A stretch of 64,000 nt of DNA, taken from contig CM055278.1 in assembly GCA_029237695.1 (NCBI GenBank), positions 71,353,188 through 71,417,187 of the forward strand, in the 5' to 3' direction. The stretch comes from Conchocele bisecta. Its lineage: Eukaryota; Mollusca; Bivalvia; Lucinida; Thyasiridae. Below are positions 10,344 through 19,521 of the stretch, piece by piece. The position numbers were made by a program, and so were the translations under genes. The notes beneath the pieces were generated by a model. That model saw nothing but the letters and a program-made list of their open reading frames with translations, made no database searches and had not been told where the DNA came from. How positions within the stretch are numbered: the stretch's first letter is position 1; the number at the start of each line of letters is the position of its first letter.

Positions 10344-11017
10344 AATTATGGCAGAGTACGCCTCGACTATGTGAATCAGTTTAATGAAGTTATACCGGGT
10401 CTCAATGGACCATGCCAGCTTCCTCTTACACAAGCAATGATTAATGCTTCCAATATATTTGCAATTATCGCTCAAATTCCCAATAGCTTTTGCAATATTT
10501 ATGTCATTCCAACGAGTGTTGCTCTACTGGATATGTGACGAAGATAGATCAACGACAAAGTCGTTATTACGAACTGTGTCATTTCTGCCTCTTTTGACTG
10601 AATAATGAATGTATAGACTAACAAAGAATGTGTTGAATGTCGGTGCAAATGTTCCGTGCTAAAATCTAACGTATATCCATTACGCATCACATGTGTTTGA
10701 ACGGTGGATTCCGTTGGTTTTGGGTAATTTCCATAATGATCACTCATTACACACGACAGAACTCGTCAATTATCTACACATTCACCGTTCCGAACTTTCG
10801 GACCCCCTTTATACTACCGTACTTATACGCGTACTAACTCGCGGGAGGTGACGTAAATTGTATGTTGGTAACAATGCACATAAACCATCATATTTACCGA
10901 GATAACCCATAAAACACTGAAATATGAAGCGTTCTTCAACAACCGGAGTTGCGCAGAACTGGATTCCAACGTGGGGCTTTGCTGGATATTTTCATGTCGA
11001 AATTAATAGATTATAGC
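10344..11017. other. No gene or repeat recognised
   Basis: About 670 bp. GATTCCGTTGGTTTTGGGTA at about 10708 recurs as ATTTCGTTGGTTTTGGGTAA at 11920, and the following 100-150 bp also correspond (ACACATTCACCGTTC, CGCGGGAGGTGACGT), so 10700-10950 and 11910-12170 share a diverged dispersed repeat. No gene was recognised. Confidence 0.5.
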
Positions 11018-11215
11018 TACTAGTACCTATTTCACCAACATTGCAAAGTATACTTATCTAGCAAAGTATACTTTGAGGGAAATTTTTCCAATTTAATGAT
11101 AACTTCATAATGTATATTTATACTGAATTTATTACATTATCACAGCCATTTTGGCTGTGATAATGTAATAAATTCAGTATAATAATTCTGCATACTTTTA
11201 ATCATCAACTATACT
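11018..11215. mobile_element. CACCAAC fold-back MITE, truncated copy 2
   Basis: TTTCACCAACATTGCAAAGT and the central TTACATTATCACAGCC palindrome match 6030-6326. The right terminal repeat is missing; the copy ends in AATTCTGCATACTTTTAATC. Confidence 0.7.
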
Positions 11216-11286
11216 TCATGAACTTTTCACAATTCAGATATCCAATATGTGGTTTACGCTTCATGTACAGTACCATGCGCAGGAAT

Positions 11287-11465
11287 TTATACAGGTGGGT
11301 GCGTTATCCACGGCGCCAAGGGCCGGAGTTGCTAAAACCCGTTTTTTACACATCCACGGACGGACCTCGGCGGATCAAGGAGAGTGCGTATACACCCGTC
11401 GCACCGCCGAGAATCGAACCCGGGTCGCATTGGTGAGAAGCGCGCTCGTTGCATATTGCCATAAG
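11287..11465 (-). mobile_element. tRNA-derived SINE (minus strand)
   Basis: On the minus strand the sequence runs GAGCGCGCTTCTCACC, then CGACCCGGGTTCGATTCTCG; GGGTTCGATTC is a good pol III B-box (plus-strand 11411-11421) and the spacing looks like the 3' half of a tRNA. An unrelated body follows (TGATCCGCCGAGGTCCG). The acceptor stem does not close, so it is a SINE and not a functional tRNA gene. Confidence 0.6.
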
Positions 11466-11804
11466 CGGACAACTTACGTTTGTAATGGCACAGAAAGTTC
11501 GTAAAAACGAAATGCAATCGTAATAACGAAGAACACATCATACCACTATACACCAGCATGAAGCTAATTAATAAATCCCCAGGATTGTGCAATTGCCTGG
11601 TTGTTGTGCTATAGTCTGATGCAATGCAACATGAACCCGTTAAGTGTATGTGTTCCCGATTACTTGCGTATGTTGATATTATGAACTATGATTGTCTGCA
11701 CCCTGTGGCAGAGCTTATGAACTGGATCCACTATCGCCAACGAGCAAAATGGTTCGTGTATAAGTACACATACATTTCACAGGTGTTTGAACGGATGGTC
11801 AGTA
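11466..11804. other. No gene or repeat recognised
   Basis: About 340 bp between the SINE and an isolated GGGCCC core palindrome. The plus-strand frame over this region has no recognisable motif. Confidence 0.45.
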
Positions 11805-11884
11805 TGTTCGTGTCATATGGATTTACATTTATTGAGCATAGGCTGCATATGCAGCCTATGCTCAATAAATGTAAATCCAATAAT
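11805..11884. mobile_element. GGGCCC core palindrome, solitary
   Basis: GGATTTACATTTATTGAGCA and TAGGCTGCATATGCAGCCTA form a near-perfect 60-bp palindrome, identical to the centre of full GGGCCC elements. None of their GGGGCCCGTTTCAC ends are present on either side. It may be an independent mobile hairpin. Confidence 0.75.
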
Positions 11885-12196
11885 GGGTAGTTCTGTGGAT
11901 TTAGATTAGATGTTGGTGGATTTCGTTGGTTTTGGGTAACTTCCATAGTTTTGTGCAACTACTAATGCCCAATCATTACACACACAGAAATCGTCAACTA
12001 TCTACACATTCACCGTTCAGAACTTTCCGGTTCCTTTTATACTGTCAAACTTCTAGTTATACGTGTAATTCGCGGGAGGTGACGTTGTATGTTGGTAACA
12101 ATGCACCCAAACCACCAGCTATAGCGAAATAACCCATAAAACACCGAAATATGAACCGTTCTTCCAGAACCTGCCGTACATTCTGTAGTATATACA
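11885..12196. other. Diverged dispersed repeat, no gene
   Basis: Shares GTTGGTTTTGGGTAA, ACACATTCACCGTTC and CGCGGGAGGTGACGT, in the same order, with 10700-10950. No coding content recognised. Confidence 0.5.
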
Positions 12197-12300
12197 TATA
12201 TATAGAGAATATCATGCGAGTGTCTTTTGATATCAGGTTTATCCGGCTCCGCTCGGAAACTAGGAATTCCTCGGCTCAAAGACTCTAGCCTGGACTTCGC
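12197..12300. repeat. GGAATTCC hairpin repeat
   Basis: TATAGAGAATAT...TTTTGATATCAGGTTTATC followed by AGGAATTCCTCGGC. Related copies with the same order are at 58612-58760 and 63393-63512. Confidence 0.6.
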
Positions 12301-12311
12301 CGTATGAAATA

Positions 12312-12402
12312 TACACTACCACTAATATTGCCCACTATTTGTAAATATTGTAAATTTGTTTATTACAATATACACACGTACTTGAATATTGTGTTTGAAA
12401 TT
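12312..12402 (+). mobile_element. CCACC MITE, left half
   Basis: TACACTACCACTAATATTGCC to GAATATTGTGTTTGAAAT: the outer half of one copy, cut off exactly where the next, complete copy starts. This suggests one CCACC element inserted into another, with later loss. Confidence 0.6.
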
Positions 12403-12622
12403 ATACACCACCGCCTGTGCTAATCTTGCCAATATGTATAAATGTGTTTATTACAAAATACTTGAAAATATTGTGCTGGAAAGCAAGCAGCTTGATCGGC
12501 TGAGCCTGAGCTGTGCTACAGCTCAGGCACAGCCAATCAAACTGCTTGATTGCGAGTGGATATTGCCAATAGATGTTCAGAAACGTTGACATCTTGGCAA
12601 AATTTAACGCGAGCGGTGATTT
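12403..12622 (+). mobile_element. CCACC MITE
   Basis: Complete 220-bp copy: TACACCACCGCCTGTGCTAA, arms with CAATATG/AATACTTGAA, the central GCCTGAGCTGTGCTACAGCT palindrome, and the right side GATGTTCAGAAACGTTGACA. The right end is mutated (GCGAGCGGTGATTTA). Confidence 0.8.
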
Positions 12623-12869
12623 ATATTGTAACCGAATCTTTACCAAACTTCATATATAGTAGTACATGTTGTTTCCTCACATTGGTGGTATAACACCGAC
12701 GAACAAAATGCCGGTCATTATCACATGAATGACACGGAGAGGTCAGCCATCGATGTATGGAAGCTACAGGTGAAGCTTGGTAAAGATCCGACTAACGTAT
12801 CAGGAGATATGCACATTATTGGATGTTCTGTTCATGCCTACTACGTTAAAGTTAGTTGATTGTAGAGGT

Positions 12870-13285
12870 CAAGGTGTATGATCACGTGGTACTAACAACA
12901 ACAACACGTATTGAAATTTCCAGAATACATCTGATTCAAAGTACGTATTATTTTATAGTGTCCTTATTACGTAACGGATTTGATGAAATATGGCGCATCA
13001 AACGCGTCTTGTTAAGCTGCATTTGGTGGTCTCTGTATTGTCGCCCAAACTTCTGTCGTTTTTGCGAAGAATCGATTTCCGTGTGGGGGAGACACGGAAA
13101 TCGATTCTTCGCAAAAACGACATAAGTCTGTGCCAAACTCCCTGGACCAGCAAATGCAGCTCATGAAGACGCGTTTGCTGCGCCATATTTCATAAAATCC
13201 GTTACGTAATAAGAACACTATAAAATAATACGTACTTTGAATCGGTACTTGTTGTTGTTAGAGTACCACGTGATCATACACTTTG
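12870..13285. mobile_element. CAAGG fold-back element 1
   Basis: Ends CAAGGTGTATGATCACGTGG and inverse, 416 bp apart. The 5-bp GAGGT directly precedes (12865-12869) and follows (13286-13290), a perfect target duplication. Arms carry TTACGTAACGGATT, ATATGGCGCATCAAACGCGT and a central GAATCGATTTCCGTGT palindrome. The cysteine-rich frames (CRFCEESISV type) are palindrome by-products on both strands. No transposase. Confidence 0.85.
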
Positions 13286-13290
13286 GAGGT

Positions 13291-13863
13291 GGTGACGTCT
13301 TCTGCCGATCGAACAGAGTCCCGTCACAATACACAAGTTATCAGATCTGTACAAGAAGATTGTTTTCATTCTGTTAAACGTGAAGACGGCGCTACTGATT
13401 CCTGATATTAAAGCAACTCCCCAAAGAGTCGTTATTCTGCGAGCTACCAGAGTGTGTGAGTCCCTCACACGTGTAATGCCGATTCCAATAATTAAATAAG
13501 GCGGTTCGTGAGAAAACGGGCTACGTGTGCTTTTCAACCTGTCTATATGCAAATTGCGTGATCGGGAGACGGCGATGAGTTTGTGTTAATACGCGACATC
13601 CGGTTTTGTTTGTTAGCAAACAAAGGACATATTGAGCTATGAGTTCTCAATGAGCACATAATGATCGCATAAGCTTCTGTTGTGCTATATGTTTGAAACC
13701 CGACACAGAATATGTTAGCAAAAAAACAATGGAATGATTATGTTTTGAGTTCACAATGCAGTTTCTGATGGTCACGGTACGTGAGTAAAGTGATATTACG
13801 TTTTCACAAATATCCAAATCTACACGGCGTGTACACTAGCGGAAATCAATAAATGTACACAAA
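13291..13863. other. No gene or repeat recognised
   Basis: About 570 bp. The 92-codon minus-strand frame over 13274-13552 starts inside the CAAGG element and has no recognisable motif, so I do not call it a gene. Confidence 0.45.
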
Positions 13864-14106
13864 GGTGGCTGTGACTGGAGAAATGGGGCTTATGGGTTTT
13901 GTAACAAGTGTAGCTCCTGATCAAATAGCATGAAACCCTGTAGGCTGACAACTCTATATATTGCTTGTTAGAAGCATGACGGATGTTTCATTGATAGAAT
14001 GGCGAACAGTGCAGATCCTGTTCAGACTGTGCGGAAGCACAGGCTGATCTGGATCTACACTGGTCGCAAAACCCATAAGCCCCATTTCTCCTGTCACAGC
14101 CACAAA
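13864..14106 (-). mobile_element. GGCTG repeat
   Basis: GTGGCTGTGACTGGAGAAAT to ATTTCTCCTGTCACAGCCAC, 243 bp, with the ACAGTGCAGATCC...GATCTACACTGG internal part reversed relative to most copies. The left internal quarter is diverged. Confidence 0.8.
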
Positions 14107-14127
14107 TATGTTCGCTATCAAAGTTAC

Positions 14128-14231
14128 GTCATCTTCCGACGTCATTTACAGAAAATATCACAGTTTCTGTAAATATGTTTCATGAATAATCGCACAGGTA
14201 CTGAGGTACAAAATCACATGGCGCGTCTTAT
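14128..14231 (+). mobile_element. GAGACA MITE, right half
   Basis: GACGTCATTTACAGAAAATA, then TTTCATGAATAATCGCAC and the right end GTACAAAATCACATGGCGCG. The left half is absent; the copy directly follows a GGCTG element, as at 10090. Confidence 0.7.
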
Positions 14232-14590
14232 ATGCCATGTGGTGTTCTTTCTCGTGAACTGATCGAATTCCATTTGTCTGTTGTTTGCCGCGAAAAAGCA
14301 TGATTGAATAAAAAATTGGATTTGCGCGAGATTCATTTGATGTATTTCTTTCAATTTAACACGACTATTATTGGATTTAGTCTCTCCGTATAATGTCCAA
14401 TACCTCTAATACGATTGCATTGCTTCAGATAAGACGGACATTTTCGTGTTGATGTTTTTGTCATATTCCCAGTTAAAAAAAAAGAAGAGAAAAACTTGTA
14501 AGACGTTGTTTATTTTAATTTATTGATTGATTTTAACATTGATTAAATTCTTGATTAGGTGGTTGACTAAAACAAAAACATAAAAACATG
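14232..14590. other. No gene or repeat recognised
   Basis: About 350 bp of AT-rich sequence with an A-run at 14477-14485. Nothing could be identified. Confidence 0.5.
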
Positions 14591-14727
14591 ATTGGTTGGG
14601 TGGTTGGTGGTTGGTGGTTGGTGGTTGGTGGTTGGGTGGGTTGGTGGTTACTTGAGTTGGTTGGTTTTGGGTGGGTGGGTTGGTTGGTTGGTTTGTGGTG
14701 GGTGGGTGTGTTGGTTGATTGATTGTC
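14591..14727. repeat. GGTT-rich simple repeat
   Basis: About 137 bp of GGTTGGTGG/GGTTGGGTGG units, strongly strand-asymmetric (G and T on plus). Threonine/proline-rich and tryptophan/glycine/valine-rich frames here are simple-repeat artefacts. Such G-runs could form quadruplexes. Confidence 0.9.
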
Positions 14728-14994
14728 AAATGTATACAAATGACGATAATTCTATCTATTCACCACAGTGGTTGCATTGACCGTTTAACCTCGTGTACAT
14801 CCAGGCCGGATTGTCCGAAGTATTGATCCCAATGGTCCAGCAACTGGACATCGAGCAGAGAGATGATCGGCTGACCGATACTGTTAATGAAGTGTGCGGA
14901 CACTAATGGACACTAATCTCCGACCTCATTAGTCACTGTCCAGTTGGTCAGCAAGTCGCAGGTCTTCGTACACGACGAGAACAGACAACATAAC

Positions 14995-15085
14995 AGTTAT
15001 ACTTAGCTTATATTTAAGGGTTGGAATTGGCTCGGAGACCTTCCATACACGGACATATAAGTCCATAAAAGGCCGAATTTTGAAG
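14995..15085 (+). repeat. Dispersed fragment shared with 52640-52715
   Basis: CTTATATTTAAGGGTTGGAA then TTGGCTCGGAGACCTTC, followed by a CATATAAGTCCATAA stretch; the same words occur in the same order at 52640-52715. Boundaries and family are unknown. Confidence 0.55.
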
Positions 15086-15120
15086 TGTTTTATGTGATAT
15101 ATGTTGGTGCAAGACGGACA

Positions 15121-15738
15121 GGGCCCGGTTGCTCAAAACATCCGTTAGCTTAACGGACTGTTAAATCCTTAACTGAATGGTTAAAATCTCTGAGATTTTA
15201 ACCATTCAGTTTTAAGGATTTAATAGTCCGTTAAGGTTAGACACCACCAAATAGTTTTACTATATAATTTAACCGAATGCCATCCAATAAGGCCAGTCTC
15301 TCCTACTTTCACTATTCGTATGGATGCTGTGGGACCCACTTGTACATGACCTGCAGCCAGTCTGTACTGGTTCTGCATGAACTAAACAATAGGTTCACTT
15401 ACTCCTAAGAAATAAAAATCCAACCTTGTCATATCCTCCAATATTGTGTACATTTTTTGGCCACGGAAACTCCGTTTACATCAAGTGACCAACAGGGTCA
15501 GTGTTTTCTTTTAAATGCTACAAATATGCTGAAAACTGGTGTTGAAGGCACCCCAAAATGTTCCTCAAGTGAAACTGGGTAGTAATGGATCAAGATTTGC
15601 AAGCAAACGGTGTCTGTGACCTCAAAACACCCGCACTATTTTTTTATACCGGACTACTTTTGCATACACCCTGGGCGGTTTCGCACCATTTGGTGTCTTC
15701 TAACCTTAAGCTAACTGATGTTTTGAACAACCGGGCCC
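15121..15738. mobile_element. GGGCCCGGTTG element with 37-bp inverted ends
   Basis: The left end GGGCCCGGTTGCTCAAAACA (15121 on) is repeated inverted at 15702-15738 with a few mismatches over about 37 bp. Just inside the left end lies a palindrome on GGTTAAAATCTCTGAGATTT (15140-15240). The 618-bp body has no convincing frame. The first six bases equal those of the GGGCCC family, but the rest differs. No target duplication found. Confidence 0.65.
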
Positions 15739-15805
15739 AGATGTGTACATATGTGTGCCGAAATGGGACACTGCTTAGGTTCAATACGGACTTACAACAG
15801 AACAT

Positions 15806-16047
15806 GGGGCCGTTTCACTAACCTCCGTACGATTAAAATGTCCGTAAGTGCAAATTTAGGATCGTCTGGAAAGTTCAGTTCATGCATTTACATTTATTGA
15901 GTATAGGCTCCTTTTGCAGCCTATGCTCAATAAATGTAAATCCAATAATTGTTTACAAGAAAACAGTGTTAATGCGAAATGTACAGACTATCATAATTTT
16001 CCACTCACGAACATTTTTGTCGTACGAAGTTTAGTGAAACGGCCCCC
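15806..16047. mobile_element. GGGCCC palindromic MITE
   Basis: GGGGCCGTTTCACTAACCTC and inverse CGAAGTTTAGTGAAACGG bound a 242-bp fold-back with the core TTTACATTTATTGAGTATAG, which is slightly damaged here (CTCCTTTTGCAGC in place of the perfect centre). Non-coding. Confidence 0.85.
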
Positions 16048-16101
16048 AGAACTTGTATTGAAATTAATACCACCCACCGATATGCATACTGTACTACACG
16101 C

Positions 16102-16286
16102 CAGTTAGATCACGGTTCGTCCGCCTGTGCGAGGAGATAATCCGCGAGCTTTAGCGAGTGGATTATCGATCGTACATGCGGACGAACGTGATCTAACCGT
16201 GTTATCAGATCCTCATGTCCATACATCGCGCATAGTGCTGTGTAAATGCAGAAACAAAACTCGAAAATGTATCAAAGACGTGATAA
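16102..16286 (+). mobile_element. ATCACGG hairpin-plus-tail repeat
   Basis: A 95-bp hairpin (TTAGATCACGGTTCGTCCGC to GCGGACGAACGTGATCTAA, enclosing GATAATCCGCGAGCTTTAGC) is followed by a 90-bp tail with ATCCTCATGTCCATACAT and GAAACAAAACTCGAAAATG. Six other copies or part-copies are in the window. Non-coding. Confidence 0.8.
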
Positions 16287-16517
16287 ACTGTCTAAACGAC
16301 AGTCGTGTTCAGCGACTACAAAGGATAGGGAAAATAATAGCATCACTGGCAAAAATCACGAAAACGAAGTTGTTATGAATAGTGTGACGCCCCGGGTATC
16401 GGGTTACATATGTCTTTGTCACTATGTTATGTTTTGATGTATAGTTTGCCATTTTCGAATTGCTTCATGGGCCATATGGCATAAAGTGTTGTATTTTGAA
16501 TGAAACATCTCCCTATC

Positions 16518-16610
16518 TGGCTGTGACTGGAGAAAGGGGACGTATGGGTTTTGCGACCAGTGTAGATCCATATCAGCCTGTGTATCCGCGCAGTATAGAT
16601 CTGCAGGTCC
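16518..16610 (+). mobile_element. GGCTG repeat, left part
   Basis: TGGCTGTGACTGGAGAAAGG to CCGCGCAGTATAGATCTGCA. The copy stops there; a diverged piece of its middle (TCTGCACGGTTCGCAATTCA) follows at about 16714-16772. Confidence 0.65.
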
Positions 16611-17040
16611 GCAGGTGCCAGAAAACAAATCACCTAATGAACTAGTTTCTAATATAAATTATACCACATGTATAGACAAAACTGACATGCGATCTTTTTC
16701 AATCACCTTTTTCAGTATCTGCACGGTTCGCAATTCAATCAATGAAACACTTTGTCATACTTCTACTTGTTGTTGTTGATAATACAAACTAGATTGGTCA
16801 GTAAGCGAGGCTTACGGAATACCCCCCGCGTGGGCCCAGGTACCCCTAAAATATGTAAAAATTTCCAAGTGTGTGGGCTTGTGACCTTGACTCTGGGATT
16901 AGCGCGAGCGGCATGAACGTGAATTTGTCACAGGGTGGTAGAGGTCCATTGGAGCAATGAGTGTGTGAAATGTGAAGCAGATCCGAGCAAGGAAATAGAA
17001 GTTATAACCGATTTCTCTGTTAAGTTTTGTAAAGAGACTA

Positions 17041-17307
17041 CCGTATGACCTCGAATTAACGCCCCCGGAGGCGTTACATTTTACAAAAGGGGGTGGGGGG
17101 GGAGCGTTTATTAGCCAGTAAAAAAAAAACGAAAAAAAAGAAACAAAAAAAAACCAAGGACCGCCAATTTCAAACACAAATAAGGATTTAAGGATTATTT
17201 GTGTTTGAAATTGGCGGTCATTGGTAAATTATTTTTTTATTTTATTTTTATTTGGGGGGGGGGGGCGTTTATTAGGAGGGGGGGGGCGTTAATTCGAGGT
17301 TATACGG
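17041..17307. mobile_element. TA-flanked fold-back MITE inside the pearl-like array
   Basis: Ends CCGTATGACCTCGAATTAAC and inverse (one mismatch) with adjoining runs of C and G, flanked by TA on both sides (17039-17040, 17308-17309). Removing it restores a normal tandem unit (AAAGAGACTA joined to TGTATGTGAC). The centre is a palindrome on GGACCGCCAATTTCAAACAC. TA duplication implies a Tc1/mariner-type mobiliser. Its insertion postdates that unit. Confidence 0.85.
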
Positions 17308-18788
17308 TATGTATGTGACGTTGACCTCGAGATCAGCGGGGATTTGTCACAGCATATGAAATATTAAGAATTTTCAATGAAAGAAATAGAAGTTATAACA
17401 TATTTCTCTGATGTTAAGTTTTGTAAAGAGACTAAGTATGTGACCTTAACATTGGGATCAGCGGGGGTTGGACAGTCGTAGATTTGTCACAGCATGATAG
17501 TACAACCTTAGAGGAATGCACAAGTGAAATAATAAGAATTTTCAATGAAGGAAATAGAAGTTATAACTTATTTCTCTGATGTTAAGTTTTGTAAAGAGAC
17601 TAAGTATTTGACCTTGACATTGGGATCAGCGGGGGTTGGACGGTCATTGATTTGGCACAGCATGGTATTAGAGCCTTACAGGAATGCATGTGTGAAATAT
17701 TAAGAATTTTAGATGAAGGAAATAGAAGTTAGAACAATATTTCTCTGATGTTAAGTTTTGTAAAGAGACTAAGTATTTGACCTTGACCTTGGGATCAGCG
17801 GGGGTTGGACGGTCGTGGATTTGGCACAGCATGGTAGTAGAGCCTTACAGGAATGCATGTGTGAAATATTAAGCATTTTAGATGAAGGAAATAGAAGTTA
17901 GAACAATATTTCTCTGATGTTAAGTTTTGTAAAAAGACTAAGTATTTGACCTTGACCTTGGTATCAGCGGGGGTTGGATGGTCGTGGATTTGGCACAGCA
18001 TGGTAGTAGAGCCTTACAGGAATGCATGTGTGAAATATTAAGCATTTTAGATGAAGGAAATAGAAGTTATAACAACATTTCTCTGATGTTAAGTTTTGTA
18101 AAGAGACTAAGTATTTGACCTTGACCTTGTGATCTGCGGGGGTTTGACGGTCGTGAATTTGGCACAGCATGGTAGTAGAGCCTTACAGGAATGCATGTGT
18201 GAAATATTAAGCATTTTAGATGAAGGAAATAGAAGTTATAACAATATTTCTCTGATGTTAAGTTTTGTAAAAAGACTAAGTATTTGACCTTGACCTTGGT
18301 ATCAGCGGGGGTTGGATGGTCGTGGATTTGGCACAGCATGGTAGTAGAGCCTTACAGGAATGCATGTGTGAAATATTAAGCATTTTAGTTTTAGATGAAG
18401 GAAATAGAAGTTATAACAATATTTCTCTGATGTTAAGTTTTGTAAAGAGACTAAGTATTTGACCTTGACCTTGGGATCAGCGGGGGTTGGACGGTCGTGG
18501 ATTTGGCACAGCATGGTAGTAGAGCCTTACAGGAATGCATGTGTGAAATATTAAGCATTTTAGATGAAGGAAATAGAAGTTATAACAATATTTCTCTGAT
18601 GTTAAGTTTACGGACTAAGTATTTGACCTTGACCTTGGGATCTGTGGGGGTTGGACGGTCGTGGATTTGGCACAGCATGGTAGTAGAGCCTTACAGGAAT
18701 GCATGTCAACTATCAAGCATATGAACTATCAAGCATTTTAGATGAATGAAATAGAAGTTATAACACTATTTCTCTGATGTTAAGTTTA

Positions 18789-18890
18789 CCGACGCACGGA
18801 CGGACGGACGGACGGACGGACAACCTGACTCCAGTATACCCGCCCCCCCCCCCCCCCACCCACAATTCATTGCGGGGGTATAATTATTCT
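18789..18890 (+). repeat. ACGG microsatellite and C/G tail
   Basis: ACGGACGGACGG runs from about 18796 to 18819. Then come ACAACCTGACTCCAGTATA, a 15-base C run (about 18843-18857) and CATTGCGGGGGTATAAT, which can pair with the C run. I read this as the 3' end of the preceding element. Related tails are at 33437, 53811 and 61640-61890. Confidence 0.8.
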
Positions 18891-18946
18891 GTACTGTGTG
18901 GTCCGAGATTATTGCAAATAAAGGCTTTGTTATGTTCTGTTCTAAC

Positions 18947-19050
18947 AAGCGATACAGATCGTTATCAGGTTACGGGAGTGTGTTAATTTATCAATAAATA
19001 CGATGGTCACACGTTCCATAAGCCGCATTTCTCCAGTCACAGCCACATAT
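18947..19050 (+). mobile_element. GGCTG repeat, right part
   Basis: CGATACAGATCGTTATCAGG then GCATTTCTCCAGTCACAGCC: only the right 100 bp, starting about 60 bp after the pearl-like tail. Confidence 0.65.
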
Positions 19051-19234
19051 AGTTTTATACGTATGTTGGTTGTACGTTTCTCCTGATTCGCGGTATCTTC
19101 TAATATCCTGGCCGACACGTGACTTCTGATGTATTGACGCGATTATTGTAAACGCTATCGTTTAATCGATTATCAATCTCAGAGTGGTGATTATATATAT
19201 CGATTATCGCAGGCACAGTCGCGGCACCGATTTC

Positions 19235-19521
19235 ACTCCAAGGTCCGTTAATACACTCATCACAATTAATTTGTAAAGACACGATGGATACGTGGCTGAG
19301 ACTGGAGAAATGGGTCTTACGGGTTTTGCGACCAGTGTAGATCCAGATCAGCCTGTGCATCCGCACAGTCTGATCTGGGTCTGCACTGTTCACCATTATA
19401 CCAATAAAACACAAGAACAAGCAATATATAACGTTACCATGCTACAGGAGCGTGCTATGTGATCATCTGCTACACTGGTTCTAAATCCCATAAACCCCAT
19501 TTCTCCAGTAACCGCCACATA
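19235..19521 (+). mobile_element. GGCTG repeat, long variant
   Basis: Standard body from GTGGCTGAGACTGGAGAAAT (19292) to CTCCAGTAACCGCCACATA. The preceding 57 bp (GTCCGTTAATACACTCATCA) are shared with 21430-21490, showing a longer subfamily. Confidence 0.75.

Larger units (their letters stand above)
16866..18890 (+). mobile_element. Pearl/CvE/DTC84-like tandem-repeat element
   Basis: The word GCGGGGGTTGG or a close variant lies at 17461, 17629, 17798, 17967, 18136, 18305, 18480 and 18644, giving a core repeat of 169 bp (168-175, last interval 164). Each unit contains GGCACAGCATGGTAGTAGAG, GAAGGAAATAGAAGTTATAA and a TTTGACCTTGACCTTGG tail. Two more diverged units precede (16866-17040 and 17308-17460). 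The array passes straight into ACGG repeats and a C-run/G-run tail. Core repeats of about 160-170 bp followed by an ACGG microsatellite are the published layout of bivalve pearl, CvE and DTC84 elements, regarded as non-autonomous Helentron-type. Minus-strand frames with HDHPTPAD motifs are repeat artefacts. Confidence 0.8.

Noticed and set aside
11400..11465. A tRNA gene on the minus strand
   Set aside because: A B-box and part of a tRNA-like arm are present, but no acceptor stem closes and the D-arm is poor; a SINE explains it better.
14520..14780. Thr/Pro-rich and Gly/Trp/Val-rich frames
   Set aside because: Low-complexity GGTT repeat read on both strands.
15360..15420. A minus-strand acceptor followed by an exon (ATTTTTATTTCTTAG)
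   Set aside because: All three frames after it meet stops within a few codons, and it lies inside the GGGCCCGGTTG element.
15806..16047. An 8-bp duplication for the GGGCCC family (CAGAACAT / CAGAACTT)
   Set aside because: Seven of eight bases match here, but none of the other copies shows a comparable pair, so it is probably coincidence.
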